Assembly (NCBI GenBank): GCA_948567375.1 | Contig: OX419761.1 | Location: forward strand, 29,638,501-29,702,500 | Origin: Lunularia cruciata | Taxonomy: Eukaryota > Streptophyta > Marchantiopsida > Lunulariales > Lunulariaceae | Length of the DNA stretch: 64,000 bases | Direction: 5' to 3' | Shown here: piece by piece, positions 1 through 10,525 of the stretch | Position numbering within the stretch: the first letter of the stretch is position 1 | Layout: each line of letters starts with the position of its first letter | Notes under the pieces: model-generated | Database searches by the model: none | Told to the model about the DNA's origin: nothing | The model's input: only the letters and a program-made list of their open reading frames with translations | Made by a program: the position numbers and the translations under genes

Positions 1-2
1 TG

Positions 3-371
3 ACAAAGAAGTCGTTCATGGAGTGGGTGAACAAAGCTACCAAGGAGCTAAATATAATTGAGCTATTTTGGGAGTTTGAGAGACAATATTTAAAATTGTC
101 TCAAATGGAGAAGCTCACATTGGAGAGTGATAAGGTAGAATTGTTCCTTCAATCAGCAGATAGTGAGTTATAGCAAAAGTTGAAGGTCTTGATGGAGGAT
201 GGATTAGAGGACAATGAGTTGACATCTGATTGGAGGAAGGTGTCAAAAGTGGTGAGTATTCTTGCCAAGCAAAAATACCATGGAGGAAAATTGGTGGTAA
301 GACCAGAAGCAATACCATTGGTGATTTCAAGGGAGCCATGGATGTCATCTGTCGTGCCTCAAAGAGTGTAA
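3..371 (+). pseudogene. gag-like fragment of an LTR retrotransposon
   Basis: One frame is open from the window edge to the stop at 369-371 except for an internal TAG at 171-173. It encodes a helical, Glu/Lys/Leu-rich segment of about 120 residues, including an EFERQY block, a FLQSADSEL block and an EDGLEDNELTSDW block. This resembles capsid (gag) segments of plant LTR retrotransposons by general pattern; I cannot name the family. The 5' part lies outside the window. No protease or reverse transcriptase follows, so it is a truncated relic. Orientation is opposite to the gag relic at 0.6-1.9 kb. Confidence 0.5.
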
Positions 372-593
372 AAGACTAGGAGAGTCTAACTTGTCTACTA
401 GCCTCTCCTCTTTGTGGGTCCAACTCCATTGATGCTCCTCTAGACTCTAGAGCACTATTGCATTCCTAGTCACTATGGCAGATGCATCTAACGGTGTTGC
501 TCCACACATGAAATCCAAGATGTCTCTTACCTATGGCCATCCTAACCAGTCTTTGCTCCAATTGCTTAATCCAAGTAGCTATGGCTATATCAT

Positions 594-1861
594 AAGTAAG
601 AGCAGGTATTGCACCCCTACCAAGTGTAGAGTTCCTCTACCAACACATCCTCCATGAACTAAAGCTCCTCTAAAACTTGCCATAGTAGCCTTACTACTTT
701 GTAACTCCAGGTGAAGGTCATAACATTGATCACTAGTGTGACCAAAACTATGGCAATGATTACATTGTTTATATGTTGGCTATGATGCACCAAAGGTATC
801 ATGTCCACTACCATGAGTGCAATCTCTCTTGTGGTGAGGTCCACCATAAGTCCAACAAGCAATACCACCACACATTGGCTACTATTGACCTAAAAATCAA
901 GGTAAGGGTCCAGCTACACTAGGCCTTCCACTCGCTTCATGGAATCTGGGCTATCCACTCTGCTCTTGGAACCCAACATGGCGTGGTGCACTCTAGAAGA
1001 AGTAATAGCTATGGATGAGGTCTCTCTATCAAAACTAGATATCACCACTCTCTCCTCCACCATGTTGAGCTCAATGCACTCAAAAAAAACCAAAGACCAT
1101 TGCCAAAGTAGGTGACGTAGTTTGTAACAACGTAGCATTACATACTCTACATTGCAACTTCCTATCCAAGATCCCATACCAAAATTGGACCACTTGACTT
1201 GAGTAACTCCTTGAGTAAAATTGATAAGTAGTCTCATGAAATGTATGCCTTGTGTAGGCTTTCTCTAGCCTTTCGTTGGAACTCTTGCAAGCTTCTTAGC
1301 TTATCAATCTGCACTCCTTGGTAGTTTTGCCTCAAACATTGGAAGAACTCTACCATGGGATTAAACCTTCATACTCCACCACCTCTTGTAGTAGTAACTC
1401 CACTCATAATAGCACCATCTCTAATAGATCCACCAATGCTACTAGAGCTAGAACTTGTGGTTACTATCAATCCACTCTTAGAAACAAAGCTTGAAGTGAT
1501 GGAGATGTAGTTTGGAGACCAATATTGTCTCTATAGTTCAATCTCCTCCAAGTAAGCTCTCTTGAAATCATGATAGTGGTCTATTGGCAGACCCTCTAAG
1601 TGCTGAAACAACCCCTTCCATGCCAAGAAGGGTGTGAACAAAGTTGTATTCCACATCTACTATAGATCACATCAATTATCAAACTCTTGGATAAAGTCAT
1701 CTAACTCAATGGTACCCACTATACTAGAGTAGCACTTGGGGCCTTTTGAGGTCCCATAAATCTTATCCATTTCCCACAACAATGGTGTGGCTAGACCAAG
1801 TGCACTCTTTGTTGAATTAGCCCCTATATCCAACTCGGAGTCAATCTCCTCCTTCATTGGG
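594..1861 (-). pseudogene. LTR retrotransposon gag with two zinc knuckles, decayed
   Basis: Read on the minus strand, the region gives a broken gag protein. The N-terminal part (1857-1672) holds an MDKIYG motif. A central helical part spans 1600-914. The C-terminal nucleocapsid lies around 880-700. The first knuckle has lost its second cysteine (C-W-T-Y-GGPH-HKRDC). The second is intact, C-N-H-C-x4-H-x4-C. Several in-frame stops and frame changes interrupt it. A tRNA-iMet-like primer binding site (TGGTATCAAGA on the minus strand) lies just upstream at 1953-1963, so this is the 5' end of an element whose pol region is missing here. The family differs from the chromovirus at 10-20 kb. Confidence 0.65.
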
Positions 1862-1952
1862 ACTTGAGATACAAGCTGATATTGAGTGCCACTCTGGGTA
1901 AACCCATTGTGTATTGCAATACTATCTCATCTAGAAACCCCAAAGAACTCCA

Positions 1953-1963
1953 TCTTGATACCA
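1953..1963 (-). other. Candidate primer binding site (tRNA-iMet type)
   Basis: The minus-strand sequence TGGTATCAAGA shares its first eight bases with the complement of the plant initiator tRNA-Met 3' end (TGGTATCAGAGC). It sits directly before the gag relic, which fits a retrotransposon 5' leader. The flanking 5' LTR should lie at higher coordinates, but I could not define its ends. Confidence 0.45.
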
Positions 1964-1964
1964 A

Positions 1965-3883
1965 TCACTCAAATTTCAATTATAACCACCACAAGTACCT
2001 CACCAAGAATCACCACCACCAACTAAATATCATCCACTAAGGTAGCTCTAATTAAGACAACTACACTAGGAGAAAAGATGACCTGTAACTTGGCATCACA
2101 ACATGCACTCACACAGTCTATAAATCATAACTTCTTACGTCACTATAGAGAAACATGGGTAGTTTGACTAATCATCACTCTAGTCTCATTACCTAGAGCA
2201 CACCATATCACCAACACTCTAAAGTCAAGGCACCTCACACAAACATGGTGCCCAAATAGGAAGTAGAGAATAGAATCGAGTCAAGGCACCTCACACAAAC
2301 GTGGTGCCCAAATAGGAAGTAGAGAATAGAATAGACCAATCACAAGAAATCTAAACAAAACCTTCTATCTCATAAATCAACACTAGATTGAATCTATCAC
2401 CATTTGGCATTTGATATAATAGGAGTGTCTATCTATTTCCTAAGCTACAAGGATGACCAAGAATAGGATCAAACTTCCTCTAGCCAAAATCTAACATAAA
2501 TCTAACATAAATTCTCTATATTTGGCTAATTGTTAAATCCTCTACTAAATCTCCACTAGAGCAAAATTGGAAGGATAAGGATCTCAAAATCTCAATTTTG
2601 AGGAGATGGGTTCCCAACTCCACCTTCAATTTTTTATTTCAAGCTCAACTCGTACCAAATCAGTCTTGATTTCACTTCTTGGGTTCAAATCAAACACTAC
2701 TACTTGAAATTTACTCCATTCTCATCAAAATTTGGCTAGCACTTCTACCCACAATCACTCTCATAGAAATCTGAACAATGATCAAGGTACCAATGATCAA
2801 CCAAGCTTGTAGATACCACCAACACCCTTAGTTCATGTACTTGCACCATAACTCTCACTTCTTTGATGTAATCAATTTGTTTTCAACTCAAATCAGATCA
2901 GTACTTGACCATCACTCAACAATCTGACAATAATTAGGCATTGATTACTGTCAAGCCACACCCACTCTAGCTAAGTGACTCTAGGTTGCACTAGTCAATC
3001 TCTCTCTACCATAACCAAGAATTTGAAAGCTAAACATCAAAGAAGTGAGCTCTTTGGGACTACCTTTTAAAGGTATAACTCTGATTTTGACCTGGATCTC
3101 CAGCCCTAATGGTCCCGTCGTGACAACACAACAAGTATCATTTTTGTGGTAATCAATAAGTAAAGTCTGTTCCTACAAAGATACTAGTAAAAAATAGTCA
3201 AATACAAAGTAAAACATAACAATCAATTCTACTTGAGTTCATCTTTAGTCTCTTAGGTAGAAACTACACCCAAAGGAGAGTCACAAGCACTAGATCACAG
3301 TCTTGTCACAAATCATAACACCCATAATCACAATTCTCCAATCTCTTTCCAATTCAACTTTGATTGTGATGATTAAGTTCTCCCAACAAAGACTACTTCA
3401 CCACAAGACAACTTCACCTTGGAATTGTGTTCCACTCCTACATTGAAGGCACAAATTCCTTGAATAGAGTTACTTTGTATCAATCCAATGTTGTACTCAT
3501 AAATGCAAAATACTACCAACACTACAATTCTTCATGGAATTATCAAGGCATTGCTTTGATTGCTATCCACTTAGGATTAAACACATAGAATGAAATCAAC
3601 ACTATAAAATCCAACATCCAACAAGCTCATTGACTTGCACTTTGAAATTCTCCAAACACCTACAAACACACATATAAGATTGATACTCAGAATTAAGCTG
3701 AAATGATTAGCACTAAGTTACTACACTTCATTTTACTCAACTTCAGATATATCAATACTAAATAACAACACACTACAAATGCCTATTTTAAATAGATAGA
3801 GCACTTGATAGTTATCTAACTAAAATACCATATTATAATAACTTTATCAACCTGTAGATCCAAAATGACACTATCATCTCTTC
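1965..3883. other. Non-coding AT-rich stretch, probably old LTR/retroelement DNA
   Basis: No reading frame with recognisable content. It lies where the 5' LTR of the 0.6-1.9 kb gag relic would be expected. The one clear structure is a tandem duplication at 2224-2335. Confidence 0.4.
2224..2335. repeat. 56-bp tandem duplication
   Basis: Two adjacent copies of a 56-bp unit, 2224-2279 and 2280-2335. They differ by one substitution (CATGG versus CGTGG) before diverging at the end. The single CG/CA difference makes this a recent duplication. Confidence 0.85.
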
Positions 3884-4040
3884 ATATCTGCCAGAGTATA
3901 GCATTGGTGGCTGTCCACCGTAGCCGGCCGAGGTACCACGGCCGGCCGCCAATCCGGCTAGCTACGGCCAGTGTTTTGGGGCGCGGGCGGGTCACATCCG
4001 GTTGGGTATTTTTCACAGCCACGGCCAGTTGCGGCCGCAT

Positions 4041-4211
4041 TAAATAATATGGATGATAAATACATGTAACTTCCTGTCACCAAAATTGCGGCTAGCGTGA
4101 GTGAGTGTAACGGGTTCGTGGAGTAAATAACATGGATGATAATAACATGTAACTTCTTGTCACCAAAATTGCGGCCAGCATGAGTGAATGTAACGTAACG
4201 GGTTTGTGGAG
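4041..4211. repeat. Tandem duplication in the hAT 5' subterminal region
   Basis: Copy 1 spans 4041-4123 and copy 2 spans 4124-4211; each contains a GCGGC motif followed by a GAGTGA-like motif. Copy 2 has an extra TAACG. Differences are mainly C/T and G/A. Repeated subterminal motifs of this kind are typical transposase-binding regions, but function here is inferred. Confidence 0.8.
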
Positions 4212-4375
4212 AGGCGCATCTGTTTGAGCATTGCACTAAACAGTGTCAAAATATAACACTTCGCAGCTTGTGCAGTTGCAATGTAATGATTCATTCATCA
4301 ATGGTAGCGCATATACACCAAGCGGCGACGGGCTAGTCTAGTGCCAATTTCAAAGAGGAGATAGTCATATCATTC

Positions 4376-6431
4376 TGTTTGAAGGTGCCCAAATATCAGA
4401 TTTTGCCCTGGACCAAGAGCAATCGACCATCTGCAATATCTCTGTGGAACAAGTTTGGGCCAGTATGCTATATTGCTGACAATGAGTTGGTTTATTTTAT
4501 TCTTGATAGAGAGCAATAAAAAAAAAACAAGGTGACTTTTGTGGGTTGTCACATTTGCAAGACATTGTATGCTTACAATTCAAACATTGGCACAACCTCC
4601 ATCAACAACCATTTGTGCCCTATCGCATCTGTTGCACCTGGTGGTTCCCACAGTATGATCAACTTTGCCAAGCCTTTATGCAAGCCCAATGCTGGACAAA
4701 AGCAACTTGTAACAAAAAAATTGGGTGAGATGTGCGCATTGGACATTCGTCCATTCTCAATTGTGGCTGGGAAGGGTTTCCACGCTGTGCTGCAGACTGT
4801 GCTTGATATTGGAGTAGCATCAAAGAACCCGATGAGTATTGATGATGTGTTGCAGGATCAAGTCACAGTCAAGAGATCGCTCAAGAAAAGATGCAACTTC
4901 AGCAAGGTTCTTCTTTTGTCAAAGGTCCAATATCACTTCAGTTGTGGTCTATGGGCAGGGTTCACATTGGATACTTGGACGGATGATAATCATCAGATCT
5001 CTTATCTATCAGTCACAATCCATTTCATTGATGATTCATGGCAACTTCATGATTGCACACTCCAAGTGAATGAATTCACTGCTCATAGCCATACTGGCCA
5101 GGCCATCTTGTCGGAGTTCAACTCTGTGATCGACCCATATTGTTCATTTGAGGTGAATGACATCACCAAGAAGTAATCAAATGAGCAAGTGATTGTTGTG
5201 ACAGATTCTGCATCCAACAACCATTTTGAAGATGACCTGCCACATATTTACAAATGGATATCATGCTCGGACCACAAAATTGGAACAGTCACCACCACAA
5301 TGTTGGTGAAGAGAACACGAGTTGTCGATGGAAATACCTCTGCTCCGTTCTATGAGTTTTATGATGATGCCCCTAAAATCTTTGACTTGATCACGCAATG
5401 CAAGGAATTAGTGCGATACTTCAAGAAGACAGACTTCAATAGCCTGCTTTGTCCAAAGCTCAAGCAAGAGATTGTAACTCGCTGGTATGGGCTGCTGACC
5501 ATGCTAGAGTCCATTCAAATTCAATTCGAAAAATCTCAAGAGTTGTTGGTTAAGAAAGGAGGTCAAAAGGAGAAGAAAATAGACTGTATCGATCGTGAGC
5601 TACTCATCGAGATTGTTCGATTCTTGGTTCTCTTCAAGATGGCGACCCTTGCTCTGGAACCATTCAAAACACCGACTTTGCACCTCGTAGCATATTGGCG
5701 TAATTGACTATTGACGCATTGTGTTGAGATCACCGATACGGAAGATATCACGGAAGCAGACGGCATGACGCAAACCATTCCAGCTGATTCTAAGCATCTA
5801 GTTAGCATCAAAACACTCATCACAAAGCAAATTCTGGACAAGTGGTCACTCAGCAGACTCCACGTCATGGCCACCCTGCTAGATCCACGACAAAAGTCAA
5901 GACTACATTTGATGGCAGTCGAGGAAGAACAAATTGCTGATGCAAAGATAGAAATCAAGCGTCTGACCAAGCACTTTGTTGGTTTAGTCAAAGCTGCTGC
6001 AAACAATTGTTGGGCACCCTCATCAAGCTCGCAACCATCTCATCTGCCAAAGCGTGCCAAGCTTATAGTTTGACAGTCATCAGCATCAACATCATTGGCT
6101 AGCGACTCGGATGAAGATGAAGATGATGGTCCTACTCTGATCGACAAGGAGCTCATTGCATCAAAAGAACTATCTGAGTATTACACATTGAAGCTTTCCC
6201 GAAGTGAGAAGAATGATCTCGAGAGCGGACCTGCAAAATTGCTCATTTGGTGATCTACTCATGCTAAAAAGTTTCTTAAAAAGTTTCATTCTTGCTATTC
6301 CTGCCTCAAGCTCAAAATTTGAGTGTAATTTCTCGGATGTTGGCAATATATTGACAGACAAGCGCAATGCATTGCGACCATCAACTGTTGACATTCTATT
6401 GTTCATGCATTCCAATCTGAACTTTAGATAG
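4376..6431 (+). pseudogene. hAT transposase (BED finger, catalytic core, dimerisation domain), inactivated
   Basis: One frame can be followed from about 4376 to 6241. A BED-type zinc finger begins with a LWNKFG block; after a stop come C-H-I-C and then N-H-L-C. The next landmark, DIRPFSIV (about 4741), is typical of hAT proteins. The catalytic core has the first Asp in DTWTDD (about 4975) and the second in VVTDSA (about 5195). ATLLDPRQK (about 5870) follows. A frameshift at 6250-6290 leads into the C-terminal dimerisation region, recognisable by FSDVGNI, KRNAL and FMHSNL (6330-6420). In-frame stops are TAA 4517-4519, TAA 5174-5176, TGA 5705-5707, TGA 6071-6073 and a TGA after LLIW near 6241. 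No function is expected. No intron is needed to explain the frame. Confidence 0.85.
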
Positions 6432-6659
6432 GTGACTTTTTGGACCTTATCAATCGATACAATTTTGTTATTTTAATCCCCATCTGGTTTAGTTTTCTTT
6501 GTGTTGCTCTCGGCTATGATATATTACCACATAGCGGGTACGGTCGGCTACAACCATGTGTTGTGATGGGTTTATGGCCGGTAGCGGCCGGCTGAGGAAT
6601 ATGTGCAGCGGCCCACGGCCGCTTTTTCCAATTAGAATGTCATGCTTTGATATCTGCCT

Positions 6660-9480
6660 CTTCAAATCTCAAAAGTTTTACTAATCAATCTAATGTTTAC
6701 CTCAACTTTGGCTTCCAAACTTGAAGTCCTTCCTTCATATCTTCTACTTTGGACTTATCTACAATTACTAAATCTTCTATTAATTCCATCATCTCTTTAG
6801 TTTGGACTGAAATTAAAGTCATGGGTAATCTATCTACATTCTTATTTTCTAACCCAATCTCTCTTAATGTCTTAGGTAACTCACCCAAAGACACCTACAC
6901 TCCTACTTTTACACTTTGGACTTTGCATTTATATTCATCTCACTACAAAGTTTATCCAAGTCTAATCTAACAAGATCTAATATGAGACTTACATTGTCTC
7001 TTATCTCCAACATCTTTTTGTCTACATGATCTCTCAAGCAAATTAGAAGATTTTTGAAATCAACATCCTTTAACTTTCTCTTCCTTGTCTCCTACACCAA
7101 CAACTTCAATTTGTGTAGTCTCACCCCCTCCAACTTAAACTTGGCATCAGAACTAAACGTCACCTTCAACTCCACAATGACTGCTTCTATTGAATTTGAC
7201 TCTATCCTTAGAACTATTTTCTCCGTACTTCTATCTACTTCTAACTTGTTCCGATACATTGTCAACTCGTCCTCAAATTTTGCCTTCAATGGTTCCTTCT
7301 CTTCAACATACTGGATTAGTTGAGCTTCTACATTTCTAATCAAACCCCATAATCTGTCTTCCTCTTGATGTTTAATAGTCAGCTCCCCAAGCTTGATCCT
7401 TCTCCACTACACTCTTTCTTAGACTCTCCAGCTCTTGCTCCATTATTGCTATGATTGCCCTTGAGTGTATGATTTTTAATTTTGCATTAGTGACTTCACT
7501 CTTCATCTTCTCAAATGATGCCTTCTGCTCCCTCAACTCTTCAATGCGCTTCAAGAAGTTCTCTTGCAAGGTATCAAAACTCTTCTTAGGAAGAACTACC
7601 TCAACTTGAAGTCATTTGGCTTCCTTCTCTCCTTGGGTTAGCTTACTCCTTAACTCCAAGGTCTCTTCACTCAAGTACCTCACTACTTGTAGCTCATCTC
7701 TCACTTTAGGATGATCCTTCTTCAACTCCGCTTTCTTTCTCTGTAGTTGCACCCACAAAGGACAAAACAATCTTTGATAGGTATTTGACTTCAGCATATC
7801 CTCCTTCATCATCCTCTTTGGTTGGCACTTCTTTGGCTGGTGCTTTACTCTAAAGATGTGATCTTTGTACCTTCAAGGTTACTCTATCCAAGCCTTCTCC
7901 TTCTTCTTCAACTTTGCTTGGCCTTGCAGCTACAACTTGCACACTTCTCTTTGATTGTGCTACCCTTGGAAATGATAAGGCAATCTCTCTTGATTGTTCA
8001 TCTTCTAACTCAACTGCATGTAACTCTAGACAAGGCTCATCTTTTCCCTTCATGCAATTGATCGCCTCGTGGAACTCCCTTTCTTGTTCTCCAACAACAT
8101 CCTCCTCCAATTGCTACACTTTGGATTCTCCCTCACTCTCACTATTGGACTCCTCACTCTATAAAGTGAACTCTTCTTCTACTCTCAAGTCTTCATACTT
8201 CAACTTGGCTTCTTCTTTGTATTCTTCCTTTGAAGATGGATCCTTCACTACCACCATCTTTGGCTTTGAATTCAACTTGCTTGTCCTTTGTGGCTGTATT
8301 GGTTATATTCTTCCTTTGGTCTACTTCTCTTTCTTTGCATGGGGATGTCCACTAGCACTATCTTCTCCTTTCCGCTCTTGAGGTAGTGGTCATCGCCTTG
8401 ACAGACCTGCTTGATGTAGTACTACTCATCCCCATCCACTTCTCTTAATAAATCAGGGTGAAAGTAGGACACCATCTTTCCTCTCTCCTCTAAGCTGAGT
8501 AAGTTTAATCTGAAGTAGGATCAAGTTACAAAGGGTATGAAGTAATGGGGCGGCATATTCATTCTCCAATGTGTAATCATCTGACTTACTTGCTAGTGTA
8601 AACACTTAGCCCAATCTATTGCCTCTTTTGTAAAATTTTGGTGAAAGAATACCACTTGCTGCATTGTTACGTAAGTGATTTGCTCTAGCTTAAACATGGC
8701 CATCATCATGTTGACGATCCTCCTTTGTATGGGGTCTTTATAACTATTTACCTTATACCTATTCTTGGTGTGAGGTCTATTGAAAGGATTCTTCACCTTG
8801 GGGATTTCTTCTAAAGAATCTCCTTTCCAATAGAAGTTGATTCCTCCTACTTCCTTTGCTTTGCTCTCCAAGACTAATCTCAATATGACTTAGTCCATTG
8901 AAATGGATTTCCTTTCTTCCCTTTTGTCTTGGAATTTTCTTTGCAATTATTGGTATCAATTTCTGCCATGAACCCTAAAAAGCTCAAATTCCAATTCCAG
9001 GCCAAAAAGGTGATGGAAAGTCTGCTCAAGACTTTGATCCTTGCACACTACAGCTAAGCAATGAACTACAAGACCCCTCACTGCATTCTGCTTACTTCCC
9101 TTTGAGGCCATTTTGTGCTTCCTCACTCTTGATCTCTAAAAGATCAAAGCTTCACCAAAACCTGAGATTCTGACTCCTTTAGGACAACTATTGAGAGGCA
9201 TAGGATATTGTCATGATATTTCAGAATTCCCTCAACAAAGTCTCAATCTTATAGTGTTTTGCTGATTGGTCATTCTTCAGTCAATCTTCAATTGACACAC
9301 CAATTCTATGTGTTTGTTTTCTATCACTCTCAATGTCATCTTGATCCCGAGGTAGTCTCTTTCTTTACCCATACTTTCTTCATTAGCTAGACTTGAGGAA
9401 AAGTTGTTACAAGTTCTTCGCATACAATAAAAGTCCTCTATTTTTAGATCCATACTTTCATCCATCCGACTCAAGTCCTT
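6660..9480 (-). pseudogene. Decayed coiled-coil-rich ORF of unknown family
   Basis: The minus strand holds a chain of open segments (9474-9277, 8883-8593, 8110-7850, 7812-7612, 7569-7372, 7343-7092, 6894-6697) separated by single stops or frameshifts. A good start context precedes MASKGSKQNA near 9110. The middle part (8880-8590) holds a conserved-looking block ending in FTKEAIDWAKCLH. The part after 8110 is Glu/Lys/Leu-rich with heptad-like spacing, as in long coiled coils (for example EELREQKASFEKMKSE). I do not recognise the family. Its position among repeats suggests an extra ORF of a transposable element rather than a host gene, but no transposon motif is visible. Confidence 0.4.
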
Positions 9481-9808
9481 TTGACTCTAACCCAAGGTTA
9501 ACTTAGGGTCTATGCAAAACACACAATTCTTCTTTTTTCTTCCACATTTAGCCTTCCTTCAGCTTTAACAACACTCTTCTTCTTTAAAACTCAAAACTCA
9601 AAAATATGGGTATCACACCCACTATGGCATACCTAATGGTGCAAATGGTGCAAGAGACAATAGGTCCCACCATGTAATCAATACTCTCAACATGAAATCT
9701 AACTACCAACAAGTAATCTATGAGTAACTACCAAAGTACTTGTGACTACCAACACACTACTACTCTAGTGTTTGAACAATCTAACTTCAACACCACAAAT
9801 GTCATGAT

Positions 9809-10111
9809 TGTAACAATATGGAGTCTAGTGATGAAGTTATTTTAAGCTAAAAAAATAGCAAATAAGCCAAATTTGCCTAGAATATTCCAAAAGTATCTAG
9901 GAAGCTTCTGGGCTAGCTTAGCTTGCATGCCAAGTAGGTGACTTTTAGATGGAAGCTTCTTGAGAAGCTTCCTAGTTAACTTGGCTTGCACTCCAAGAAA
10001 GCGGCTTAAGGAAACTTTTTGAGAAGTTTCTCAAGAGCCTTATATGCTCCCTATAAATACCAAAACCAAAGCTCATGCTAGGCATTTGGAGTTTTCTATA
10101 CTCAAGTGTTC
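9809..10111 (+). repeat. Outer element 5' LTR, left part (U3 with TATA box)
   Basis: Starts TGTAACAATATGG and runs into the TGTTC target site of the inner element. It contains GAAGCTTC palindromes near 9950-9980 and a TATA box (CTATAAATACC) near 10052. The remainder of this LTR is at 15724-15766. Confidence 0.9.
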
Positions 10112-10525
10112 TGTAAAAGACCAAATCCAAGGAGAGAAATAGGAGAATGGAAACTCACATTGGGACACTTGAATGAGGGAAAACTCCAAATACCTAGCAT
10201 GAGCTTTGGCTTTGGTAGTTATAGGTAGCATACAAGGCCCTTGAGAAGCTTCCTCAAGCCACTTTCTTAGAGTGCAAGCCAAGTTAACTAGAAAGCTTCT
10301 CAAGAAGCTTCCTTCTAGAAGCCACCTACGTGGCATGCAAGCTAAGCTAGTTGGAAGCTTCTAGAAGCTTCCTTCTAGAAGCTACTTACTTGAGGTGCAA
10401 GCTAAGCTAGCCAAGAAGCTTCCCAAGAAGCTTTCTAGATACTTTCAAAATATTCTAGGCTAATTTATCTTATGTGCTACTTTGTAAGCCCGACTAACTT
10501 CATTGCTAAACTCCATATTGTTACA
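10112..10525 (-). repeat. Inner element 3' LTR (414 bp)
   Basis: TG..CA bounded. It holds a run of inverted GAA/TTC units: GAA 10354-10356, TTC 10359-10361, GAA 10364-10366, TTC 10369-10371, then TTC 10373-10375 and GAA 10378-10380. The first four have exact 2-bp spacing, which is a perfect heat-shock-element pattern. The polypurine tract (ACGGGGGAATA on the minus strand) abuts it at 10526-10536. Confidence 0.92.

Larger units (their letters stand above)
3892..6649 (+). mobile_element. hAT DNA transposon, full-length but inactivated
   Basis: The 8-bp direct repeat ATATCTGC flanks the element on both sides (3884-3891 and 6650-6657), the length typical of hAT insertions. The ends form a 14-bp imperfect inverted repeat: CAGAGTATAGCATT at the left and the reverse complement of CAAAGCATGACATT at the right. 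Ten of 14 positions match and the four mismatches are all transitions. Subterminal regions (3900-4050, 4100-4200, 6535-6630) are strikingly GC-rich and carry repeated CGGCCG/GCGGCC motifs in both orientations, as is usual for transposase-binding subterminal repeats. The inside encodes a broken hAT transposase on the plus strand. Total length is 2,758 bp. Confidence 0.88.
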
